Positions 1 to 5,471 of a stretch of 5,962 nt of DNA are shown in pieces. Source of the DNA: Chloroflexota bacterium. Lineage in GTDB: Bacteria; Chloroflexota; UBA5177; JANWHV01. A program made the position numbers and the translations under genes. The stretch's first letter is position 1; every line of letters starts with the position of its first letter. The notes below the pieces were generated by a model. It was not told where the DNA came from and did no database searches. It saw only the letters and a program-made list of their open reading frames with translations. The stretch spans positions 1-5,962 of the forward strand of contig JANWHO010000265.1 in assembly GCA_025450375.1 (NCBI GenBank), read 5' to 3'.

Positions 1-212
<212 letters not shown>

Positions 213-393
213 TGGGTGCGTCACAAAACTCCAGCGGACCGCTATACTTGGCGACTTATGGATACTTCATGCTACCCGCCTTAAAGGATGCGCGCCAGCC
301 CACATCCCCATAACAAGACCGTTCTCGATTACGTGCCGCACAGCACGTAAGCGAGAACGGTCTTTCTGATCTCGCTGAACCACGAAGGCGGCT
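213..393. other. Intergenic region between cheA and moaA
   Basis: These 181 bases separate the cheA stop codon from the moaA start. The half nearest cheA holds the long hairpin described separately. The half nearest moaA (about 213-314) must contain any moaA promoter, but I could not pick out convincing -35/-10 boxes; the minus-strand TATAGC near 243-248 is only a partial match with no good partner. No small gene is supported here. Confidence 0.6.
315..364 (-). terminator. Long hairpin after cheA, probable terminator of the cheCDA operon
   Basis: Bases 315-336 pair with 343-364. The outer 13 bp (315-327 with 352-364) and inner 8 bp (329-336 with 343-350) are perfect, separated by one A/G mismatch (328 with 351), and the loop is 6 bases. 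It lies 30 bases past the cheA stop codon. The stem is longer than usual for an intrinsic terminator, and neither strand has a true U-run: minus reads GGTCTTGTTATG and plus reads GGTCTTTCTGAT. It may therefore terminate weakly, act in both directions, protect the 3' end of the mRNA, or be a protein-binding dyad. The pairing is seen directly; the terminator role is inferred from position. Confidence 0.65.
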
Positions 394-2769
394 TTAAGCG
401 ACCGCGTGGAGTGACCTCGGCTTCCGCTCCTTCAAGGCCGCCACGTCGACCAGGAGGCCGATCCGTCCGTCGCCCAGGATGGTCGCGCCCGCCAGGCCCG
501 CGATCAGGCCGATATAGCTGCCCAGCGGCTTCATCACAATCTCCTGTTCTCCGATGAAGTGATCGACCACCAGGCCAAGCAGGCGGCCTTCCACTCGCGT
601 GGCGACAATATGATGGCGGCCCGTGCTCTCGACCGCCGGTTCGCAGTGGAACCAGTCGCGCAGGCGGACCAGCGGCAGGACCGTTCCACGGAGCAGGGTG
701 GCCTCGGTCCCTTGCAACATATGAATCTGGTCGTCCGGCACGCTCAGAATCTCGGTCACCAGATTCAAGGGCAAGGCATAGACCGCCTCGCCTACCGACA
801 CCAGCAAAGCTTGCATGATCGCCAGGGTAAGCGGCAGGGTGACCGAGAAGGTCGTGCCCTCGCCAAGCACGGTCTCGATGGAGATCCGGCCGCCCATCCG
901 CTCGATGGTGGCCTTCACGATGTCCATCCCCACCCCACGCCCGCTGATGTCGGTGATCGCGCGGGCGGTAGAGAGCCCGGCGGCGAACACCAGGTCCACC
1001 GCTTCCTTGTCGCTCAGCCGATCGGCGGCTTCCTGGGTCATCAGGCCCTTCCGCACGGCGGCAACGGCAACCTTCCGTCCATCGATCCCGCGCCCGTTGT
1101 CGCGCACCTCGATCACGATGTGGTTTTCCAGCGCCGTGGCCGAGAGCGTGATCGCCCCCCCGCTGTCTTTTCCAGCGGCTTCCCGCTCCTCGGGCGACTC
1201 AATCCCATGGTCAATGCAGTTGCGGAGCAAGTGCACCAGGGGATCGGAGAGTTGTTCGATCACCGAGCGATCCAACTCGGTCTTATGGCCACTCATGGTG
1301 AAGGTGATCTGCTTCCCATTCTGCGCCGCCAGATCGCGGACCAGCCGGGGGAACTTGTTGAAGACATTCTCCACCGGAAGCATCCGGGCCTTCATCACCG
1401 TGGCTTGCAAGTCGTTGGAGACCTGGTCGAGGTGGCCGACCGCGTCCTCCAGCGCCGCCACGCTGTCATCATCACGATATTTCTCCTGCAGTTGCCAGCG
1501 GAGGGTCTGGAGGCGGGTGCGGCCAAGGACCAGCTCGCTGACCAGGCTCATCAGATCATCGACGATACTGACCGAGATCCGGATACTGTTCTCCACTTGC
1601 ACCGGACGATCGCCGCCGGCCGGCTTCCCCGCCGAGGCAGCGGGCAACACCTTGGGGGCCTTCACCGCCGCTGTCTGGACGACGGGGCTCGGCCCGGCAT
1701 CCGCGCCGGCGCTCTCCGCCGCTGTCCCGGCCTCCCGCGCCGGCTCGGGCTCGTACGGCTCCACGCGCGCCTCAATCACGTCACCAATTTGGGAGAGGCG
1801 CGATTCTAGCTCGCCAGGCACTTCATCCAGGGCCACCAGGGCTTCCAGCCCGCGCACCTGTTCGTCGGCCTCGATCTCGGCCAGGGTTGGCGACACCCGC
1901 ACTACCCTGGTGGTGCGTTGCAGCTCCAGATACACCTGGAGGGTGCGGGCGGCACTCAGCTTGCATTGGGGGTCGATGCGCGCCACAACGCTAAAGAGTG
2001 GTTCCGTGCTCTCCGCCGCGGCTGACTGGTCCTCGGCCGACTCGCGGACCGGCTCGACTTTCACCTCGGTCACGTCGGACACATGGCTGAGGTGCATCTC
2101 CAGTACGCTCGCCGGCTCTTCCGTCACCACCAGCGCGTTGAGCTTGTGGACGCGCTCATCGGCCTCGATCTCAGGCAGGGTAGGAGATATATGCAGCACA
2201 TGGGTGGAACGCTTCAGTTCGAGGTAGACCTGCAGAGTCCGGGCGGCGCACAGTTGGCTCTCGGGGTCGATCAGGACCGACACGGTGTAGCGGTGACCCG
2301 AGATGGGCGGATCGGACCGATCGGTCCGATCCGACCGATCGGACGGATGAATCGCGGCCTCCGTCGCGCTTTCCTTGGGCCGCAAGCAGGCATTGAGCCG
2401 CGCCTGAATCTCGGCCAGCGGCAGTTCGGTCTCCACCCGCGTGCTCACTTCGTCATTGAGCGCGCGCAGGCAATCCAGGGCGGCCAATAAGGCATCAACC
2501 GTGGGCTGCGTGACATCCAGGGTGCTGGCCCGGAGCGCGTCCAACACGTTTTCCATCGCATGCGCCGTTTCGGCCATGCGGTGATGACCGATCATGCCGG
2601 CGCCACCCTTGATCGTGTGCGCGGAGCGGAAGATCTGCTGCAAGAGTTGCATATCGGTTCCGCTGGCCTCGAGTTGCACCACGTTTTGGTCAAGTAATTG
2701 CAGGTGCTCGTTGTTCTCGGCCAGGAAAAGCGCTAATTCTTGTTCGTCGGCGTCAAATTCGAGAGCCAT
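394..2769 (-). CDS. cheA: Chemotaxis sensor histidine kinase CheA with duplicated P2 domain (791 aa)
   Basis: CheA is the cytoplasmic kinase coupled by CheW to chemoreceptors; it autophosphorylates a histidine and passes the phosphate to CheY and CheB. P1 (Hpt) spans about residues 1-125, with phosphoacceptor His51 in SAHTIKGGAGMIG. A linker rich in Ser-Asp-Arg follows (143-153). Then come two P2-like response-regulator docking domains in tandem (about 161-241 and 259-339) and a Pro/Ala-rich linker (about 340-390). The P3 dimerisation domain starts at SIRISVSIVDDLMSLVSELV (about 395-465). The P4 ATPase shows the N box HLLRNCIDHG (513-522), DNGRGID (557-563), GLSTA (598-602), GRGVGMDIVK (610-619) and GEGTTF (636-641). 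A CheW-like P5 domain occupies about 650-780. All catalytic motifs look intact. At 791 residues it is longer than a typical CheA, and the second P2 accounts for the excess. It is the last gene of cheC-cheD-cheA, 32 bases after cheD; AAGGG lies 11 bases before the ATG. Confidence 0.97.
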   Translation of the reverse strand: MALEFDADEQELALFLAENNEHLQLLDQNVVQLEASGTDMQLLQQIFRSAHTIKGGAGMIGHHRMAETAHAMENVLDALRASTLDVTQPTVDALLAALDCLRALNDEVSTRVETELPLAEIQARLNACLRPKESATEAAIHPSDRSDRTDRSDPPISGHRYTVSVLIDPESQLCAARTLQVYLELKRSTHVLHISPTLPEIEADERVHKLNALVVTEEPASVLEMHLSHVSDVTEVKVEPVRESAEDQSAAAESTEPLFSVVARIDPQCKLSAARTLQVYLELQRTTRVVRVSPTLAEIEADEQVRGLEALVALDEVPGELESRLSQIGDVIEARVEPYEPEPAREAGTAAESAGADAGPSPVVQTAAVKAPKVLPAASAGKPAGGDRPVQVENSIRISVSIVDDLMSLVSELVLGRTRLQTLRWQLQEKYRDDDSVAALEDAVGHLDQVSNDLQATVMKARMLPVENVFNKFPRLVRDLAAQNGKQITFTMSGHKTELDRSVIEQLSDPLVHLLRNCIDHGIESPEEREAAGKDSGGAITLSATALENHIVIEVRDNGRGIDGRKVAVAAVRKGLMTQEAADRLSDKEAVDLVFAAGLSTARAITDISGRGVGMDIVKATIERMGGRISIETVLGEGTTFSVTLPLTLAIMQALLVSVGEAVYALPLNLVTEILSVPDDQIHMLQGTEATLLRGTVLPLVRLRDWFHCEPAVESTGRHHIVATRVEGRLLGLVVDHFIGEQEIVMKPLGSYIGLIAGLAGATILGDGRIGLLVDVAALKERKPRSLHAVA
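1753..1995 (-). repeat. CheA P2-like domain, copy 2 (residues 259-339)
   Basis: This is the second copy, starting FSVVARIDPQCKLSAARTLQ, offset from copy 1 by exactly 98 residues (294 bases). DNA identity is also visible between the copies, for example GCCTCGATCTC followed by GGCAGGGT or GCCAGGGT on the plus strand, so this looks like a tandem duplication and not recruitment of an unrelated domain. Changes are spread along the domain and include K/Q, S/T and H/R in the predicted helix-strand region, leaving room for divergent partner preference. Confidence 0.85.
2047..2289 (-). repeat. CheA P2-like domain, copy 1 (residues 161-241)
   Basis: This is the first of two tandem protein repeats in CheA, starting YTVSVLIDPESQLCAARTLQ. 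The alternation of strand-like segments (YTVSVLI, HVLHIS, LNALVVT, TEVKVEP) with helices (CAARTLQVYLELKR, VLEMHLSHV) fits the P2 fold known from Thermotoga/Bacillus-type CheA, which docks CheY and CheB near the kinase. It matches copy 2 at 45 of 81 positions by my hand alignment without gaps. The best conserved blocks are AARTLQVYLEL, SPTL and EIEADE. Confidence 0.85.
2308..2348. repeat. Self-complementary 9-base tandem repeat inside cheA
   Basis: Four consecutive 9-base units on the plus strand (GATCGGACC, GATCGGTCC, GATCCGACC, GATCGGACG) start at 2310 and end at 2345. Bases 2308-2333 form a perfect 26-base palindrome centred on CCGATCGG. Because 9 is a multiple of 3 the reading frame is kept; on the coding strand it encodes SDRSDRTDRSDPP (residues 143-155), the flexible linker between the Hpt domain and the first P2. 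Repeat number could change by slippage without breaking the frame. Confidence 0.85.
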
Positions 2770-2801
2770 GGTGTGGTTTTCCCTTATTCCTATCTCGTGC
2801 C

Positions 2802-3302
2802 CTACAACGGTTGTTCCTGGCCGCCCACCACCCGGACGGTGGTGTGGCCGGTGGCGGCATTCAGGCAGAGGGTGCGTCCCGTGCTGCCGCCCATATGCTC
2901 GGCGCTGGCGCGCAGGCCCTTCGCCGCCAGCGCCTCGCGTACGGCGCTGATGTTGCGCTCTCCCACCCGCAGGCGATCATCCTTCCCATGAAGCTGAATG
3001 ACCTGGGCCCCGCCAGCCAGTTTGATCACCAGATCTCGCGGGCGCCCGCCATGCTTCTCGACCGCCTTGATAATCGAGTCAACGGCGTGGCTGGCGTAAC
3101 GGGCCGGCTGCGCGGGATCGGGAAGACTACTTACCGGTCCGGGAAGCATCACGTGGGCCATGATGGCGATGCGGCGATGGGGCTCGTAGGCGGCAATCCC
3201 TACGCACGACCCCAGGCCGCGGGCAGCCAGTACGGCATCCGAGTCGCGAACCACGGTCATTTCGCCCAACCCAGCGGAGTGGGTAGTGACGGTCAGTTGC
3301 AT
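2802..3302 (-). CDS. cheD: Chemoreceptor glutamine deamidase CheD (166 aa)
   Basis: CheD hydrolyses specific glutamine side chains of chemoreceptors to glutamate and, in Bacillus and Thermotoga, binds CheC and raises its phosphatase activity. The family signature ARGLGSCVGIAAYEP holds the nucleophilic Cys33. AHVMLP holds the catalytic His50, KLAGGAQV follows, and MGGSTGRTL lies in the C-terminal part. Length and motif spacing match the family (Thermotoga CheD, about 157 residues, uses Cys27 and His44). The position equivalent to Thermotoga Thr21, six residues before the cysteine, is Ala27 here. The gene overlaps the end of cheC by 10 bases (ATGCAACTGA), implying translational coupling, and a purine-rich GGAAAGAGAG stretch ends 8 bases before its ATG. 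Confidence 0.95.
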   Translation of the reverse strand: MQLTVTTHSAGLGEMTVVRDSDAVLAARGLGSCVGIAAYEPHRRIAIMAHVMLPGPVSSLPDPAQPARYASHAVDSIIKAVEKHGGRPRDLVIKLAGGAQVIQLHGKDDRLRVGERNISAVREALAAKGLRASAEHMGGSTGRTLCLNAATGHTTVRVVGGQEQPL

Positions 3303-3904
3303 TGCGCAAGCTCTCTTTCCAGGATGTCGCAGGACGCGGCGGTGGGCAACAGCAGTAGTTCGCCTTGCAGCCTCTCGCCTTCGAGATCGAATAGCGTGTG
3401 TACCAGAAGCGCGTCGGTCGAGTCCATGGCCATCTCCAGCACCACGTTGCTCAACAGGGCTCCGATCATATCCTGGACGATGGTGGGAGGAGAGGGGTGA
3501 AGGACCATGGCGCAGGTGTTGGCGAGAGAGTTGAGAAAGGAGGCCGCCGTGATGTTTCCCACCTCGCCCATGGCCGAGCGCGCCATCTCATCCAGAGGTA
3601 GTTGAAGCGCCGGCTCCATGAGCAGAAGTCCGGCCAGCCGCGCCGCCGCCTCGGGGGAAAACGACAGAATCACATGGCCCTCGAGGGCACCCGAAAAGCT
3701 CAGATAGACCGCGACAACCGCGCGATCCGCGTCCGCTTGCAGATCAGGCAGACGCTCCAGACGCAGGCGCTCCACGTGGGTGCCTCTGAGGTGAATTGGG
3801 CGCTCCATGAAACCGCTGAGCTGCTCTCCCGCGAAAGCGACGGCGGAGATCAAGGCGCCGGACATGCGGTCGGACACCGTGGGGGCCTCTAGTTGTTGGA
3901 TCAC
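3293..3904 (-). CDS. cheC: CheY-P phosphatase CheC, single active site (203 aa; 226 aa if GTG 3973 is used)
   Basis: CheC-family proteins dephosphorylate CheY-P and, with CheD, form an adaptation feedback loop. The second half carries the full motif S/D-x3-E-x2-N-x22-P: in the 226-residue numbering, Ser133, Glu137, Asn140 (SAMGEVGNITAASFLNSLA) and Pro163, with exactly 22 residues between Asn and Pro. The matching segment in the first half (SAVAFAGEQLSGFMERPI, from about residue 43) lacks the Glu/Asn pair, so only one active site is expected. I chose GTG at 3904 because GGAG lies 8 bases upstream and about 203 residues is the usual CheC size. The open frame extends to another GTG at 3973 with no visible ribosome binding site. 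It is the first gene of cheC-cheD-cheA and overlaps cheD by 10 bases. A CheX/FliY/FliM relative is less likely because cheD directly follows. Confidence 0.9.
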   Translation of the reverse strand: MIQQLEAPTVSDRMSGALISAVAFAGEQLSGFMERPIHLRGTHVERLRLERLPDLQADADRAVVAVYLSFSGALEGHVILSFSPEAAARLAGLLLMEPALQLPLDEMARSAMGEVGNITAASFLNSLANTCAMVLHPSPPTIVQDMIGALLSNVVLEMAMDSTDALLVHTLFDLEGERLQGELLLLPTAASCDILERELAQCN

Positions 3905-3912
3905 GGGCTTGA

Positions 3913-3916
3913 CTCC
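3913..3916 (-). promoter_or_regulatory. Ribosome binding site deciding the cheC start
   Basis: GGAG on the minus strand lies 8 bases before the GTG at 3904. The alternative upstream GTG at 3973 is preceded by GAGAGTAACACAAGCCCTG, which has only a poorly placed GAGAG, so the shorter CheC is preferred. Confidence 0.6.
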
Positions 3917-4036
3917 ATATTCTCGCCTTCGCGGTGGTATCTCTGGAGTATTCGGCGGAATCGTGAAAATCACCAGGGCTTGTGTTACTCTCGTAGGAGG
4001 CTAGTACACCAAGGCGGAAGCGTCGAGGCGGTTCTC

Positions 4037-4115
4037 TGTAGGGGCACCCCTCGTGGGTGCCCGGTGGCGCGGCCCGAGGGCACCCATCACCCAAGGGGTA
4101 CCCGGTGCCCCTACA
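4037..4115. repeat. MITE/REP-like palindromic repeat with 12-bp terminal inverted repeats
   Basis: The ends are perfect 12-base inverted repeats, TGTAGGGGCACC (4037-4048) and GGTGCCCCTACA (4104-4115). Inside, GGGCACCC (4042-4049, 4078-4085) and GGGTGCCC (4055-4062) alternate, so it can fold as one long hairpin or as two adjacent ones, for example 4042-4049 with 4055-4062 around a 5-base loop. It has no coding capacity and no clear target-site duplication. This design matches short non-autonomous palindromic elements scattered between genes in many environmental bacteria. That it is multicopy in this genome is inference, since only one copy is in the window. Confidence 0.65.
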
Positions 4116-4172
4116 ACCGGCGGCTGACTTGCGCCAAGCTGTACCAGGTCATGCATCGGCAGGTATTCCGGG

Positions 4173-5390
4173 TTGGGGGAGATCGTGACACTGAAGGATG
4201 CCGACGATCGAGCACGCGAGCAGCCTCGCGCTGCCTGGCTGGATCTGCTCCGAGGGGCCTCCCCCACCAAGCCGGTTGACGACCGGATCGAGCTGGTAGT
4301 GCCGATGCCGGTGGCCGTGGGAGCCGGCGGCGTGCAGGGGCGGCGCCAGGCGGTACACGCCGGGGCCCTCCTGGCCAGGCGCCGCCCCGGAGTCCCCGGT
4401 GCCGCCGGTCACGACGTGTTAGGCCGGCACATCCCGGCCCGGCCGCCTCACGAGAGCAAGTTGCCTCAGGGGCCTAACACCTACATTGGCGACGACGGGC
4501 TGTCGCTGCTCGCCGCCTGCGACGGCGAGGTGTTGTTGCGCCACTTGCGGATCGAGGTGGTGCCGCAATTCGTGCACGAGGGCGCGGTCGCTCCCGGCGA
4601 CCTCTCGATCCGGGTGGACACTCCGGTGTTTATCACCGGCTCGGTGGAGGAAGGCGCCATCGTGGAGGCCGAGGGTGATATCTATATCCAGGGCAGTGTG
4701 CACGAGGCGGAGGTGGTGAGCCGGAGTGGCGGGATTACCGTGATGGGCAACATCGCGGGCGCGCTCGGGCGCCCCAGCATCGTAAGAGCGCTGGGTGAGG
4801 TCGTGTGCCACTCGGTCCGCTACGGCAAAATTACCACCGCGGGCGATCTTCGCTTGCACGCGGAGGCCTGGCAAAGCGCCCTCACGGTGGGGGGAGATCT
4901 GTATCTGGACGGCCAGTTCGAGCACTGCTTGCTCGATGTAAGCCTGGAGGTGGAGGGAGGCATCTTTCCCCGCATGGAAGCGAACCCGGTCCCTGCCGCC
5001 GTTCCCAGCGAACGCCGGCATGTGAGGGTTGCCACCGGCTTGCGAGGGCATCTGGCATTGCATGCCGCGCCGCCCTTGCGATTCCAGCCTTGCACCCTGG
5101 TGGAAGTCAGTGCCGCCGGCGCCCGCTGCCGCCTGCCGGACGGGGGATCCGATCCCTTGCCCGGGACGATCGTGCAGATCAAGGTACCCTTACCGAACAG
5201 CCGTGGTCACATCCAGGGCATCGCGCGGGTAGTCCGAGTGGTCGGCCGCGGCCTGATCAGCGTTGAATTCCTCCAGATGACCCAGCGCGATCAGAATCTC
5301 CTCAGCACCTTCTGCTTACGGGTCCTCCTCAGCCGCGGCGGCGGCGATCTCTCCGCCCGCCGGCGGCGCGAGGAGAAAGCGCCTTCCTAA
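4173..5390 (+). CDS. DUF342/FapA-like protein with C-terminal PilZ-type domain (405 aa)
   Basis: I recognise two domains. Residues about 38-270 match the DUF342/FapA family: a GALLARRRPGVPGAAGHDVLG lead-in, then GPNTYIGDDGLSLLAACDGE, then short repeated beta segments (VFITGSVEEGAIVEAEGDIY, IQGSVHEAEVV, ITVMGNIAG, ITTAGDLRLHA, LTVGGDLYLDGQ, LEVEGGIF) typical of a right-handed beta-helix. Residues about 279-388 look like a PilZ domain: ERRHVRV gives the RxxxR cyclic-di-GMP motif (Arg281, Arg285), and VEVSAAGARC aligns with D/N-x-S-x-x-G but has Glu311 for Asp/Asn. No signal peptide or membrane segment is seen; the tail is basic. The full DUF342 N-terminal domain appears shortened. The start is TTG 4173 or GTG 4185; GGGGGAG (4175-4181) sits 3 bases before the GTG. 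It is divergent from cheCDA and 81 bases ahead of cheB. FapA relatives act in flagellar placement or regulation; the role here is inferred. Confidence 0.82.
   Translation: MGEIVTLKDADDRAREQPRAAWLDLLRGASPTKPVDDRIELVVPMPVAVGAGGVQGRRQAVHAGALLARRRPGVPGAAGHDVLGRHIPARPPHESKLPQGPNTYIGDDGLSLLAACDGEVLLRHLRIEVVPQFVHEGAVAPGDLSIRVDTPVFITGSVEEGAIVEAEGDIYIQGSVHEAEVVSRSGGITVMGNIAGALGRPSIVRALGEVVCHSVRYGKITTAGDLRLHAEAWQSALTVGGDLYLDGQFEHCLLDVSLEVEGGIFPRMEANPVPAAVPSERRHVRVATGLRGHLALHAAPPLRFQPCTLVEVSAAGARCRLPDGGSDPLPGTIVQIKVPLPNSRGHIQGIARVVRVVGRGLISVEFLQMTQRDQNLLSTFCLRVLLSRGGGDLSARRRREEKAPS
4175..4181 (+). promoter_or_regulatory. Possible ribosome binding site for the DUF342-PilZ gene
   Basis: GGGGGAG is the only strong Shine-Dalgarno match near the 5' end of this frame. 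It is 3 bases before GTG 4185, a tight spacing, and would lie inside the gene if TTG 4173 were used. No in-frame ATG exists before the conserved region. Confidence 0.45.
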
Positions 5391-5455
5391 CCCTCCAGTT
5401 TTCTCTCGCCGCGCCGATGAACACGGTAGACGTGTGATCGATATCCGTGTGGTCT

Positions 5456-5463
5456 GAAGAGAG
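5456..5463 (+). promoter_or_regulatory. Ribosome binding site of cheB
   Basis: GAAGAGAG is followed 8 bases later by ATG 5472, which supports this start for the incomplete cheB frame. Confidence 0.6.
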
Positions 5464-5471
5464 TACCGCCC

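Larger units (their letters stand above)
3905..4172. other. Divergent intergenic region between cheCDA and the DUF342-PilZ gene
   Basis: About 200-270 bases, depending on the cheC start, separate the two divergent units and must hold both promoters. The main recognisable content is the palindromic repeat at 4037-4115. I could not identify convincing sigma-70, sigma-28 or sigma-54 promoter boxes on either strand. A plus-strand AGGAGG at 3995-4000 has no start codon at a usable distance. Confidence 0.6.

Noticed and set aside
559..2227. Long plus-strand open frames (416 and 470 codons) opposite cheA
   Set aside because: They are antisense to a CheA with every catalytic motif intact. Their translations are low-complexity, rich in His/Arg/Gly or Ser/Arg, with no recognisable domain, as expected from stop-poor antisense frames in GC-rich DNA.
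2310..2345. CRISPR-like array suggested by regular 9-base units
   Set aside because: Units are far too short, have no spacers, and lie in frame inside cheA.
3995..4000. Perfect AGGAGG on the plus strand in the intergenic region
   Set aside because: No ATG, GTG or TTG follows at a workable distance, so it is probably coincidental.
3893..4279. Possible small genes crossing the divergent intergenic region on either strand (also 4001-4270 minus)
   Set aside because: These frames run through the palindromic repeat or over neighbouring genes, lack a supported ribosome binding site and show no recognisable protein features.
4416..4480. Ten-base inverted repeat GTGTTAGGCC / GGCCTAACAC with a 45-base spacer inside the DUF342-PilZ gene
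   Set aside because: It lies within conserved coding sequence, and an isolated 10-base match at this distance is plausible by chance in a gene of this size.
4419..5063. 214-codon minus-strand frame opposite the DUF342-PilZ gene
   Set aside because: The plus-strand product shows repeated DUF342 segments and a PilZ core, while the antisense translation shows no family features.
5421..5435. Small hairpin ACACG-GTAGA-CGTGT between the DUF342-PilZ gene and cheB
   Set aside because: A 5-bp stem without a following U-run is too weak to call a terminator.
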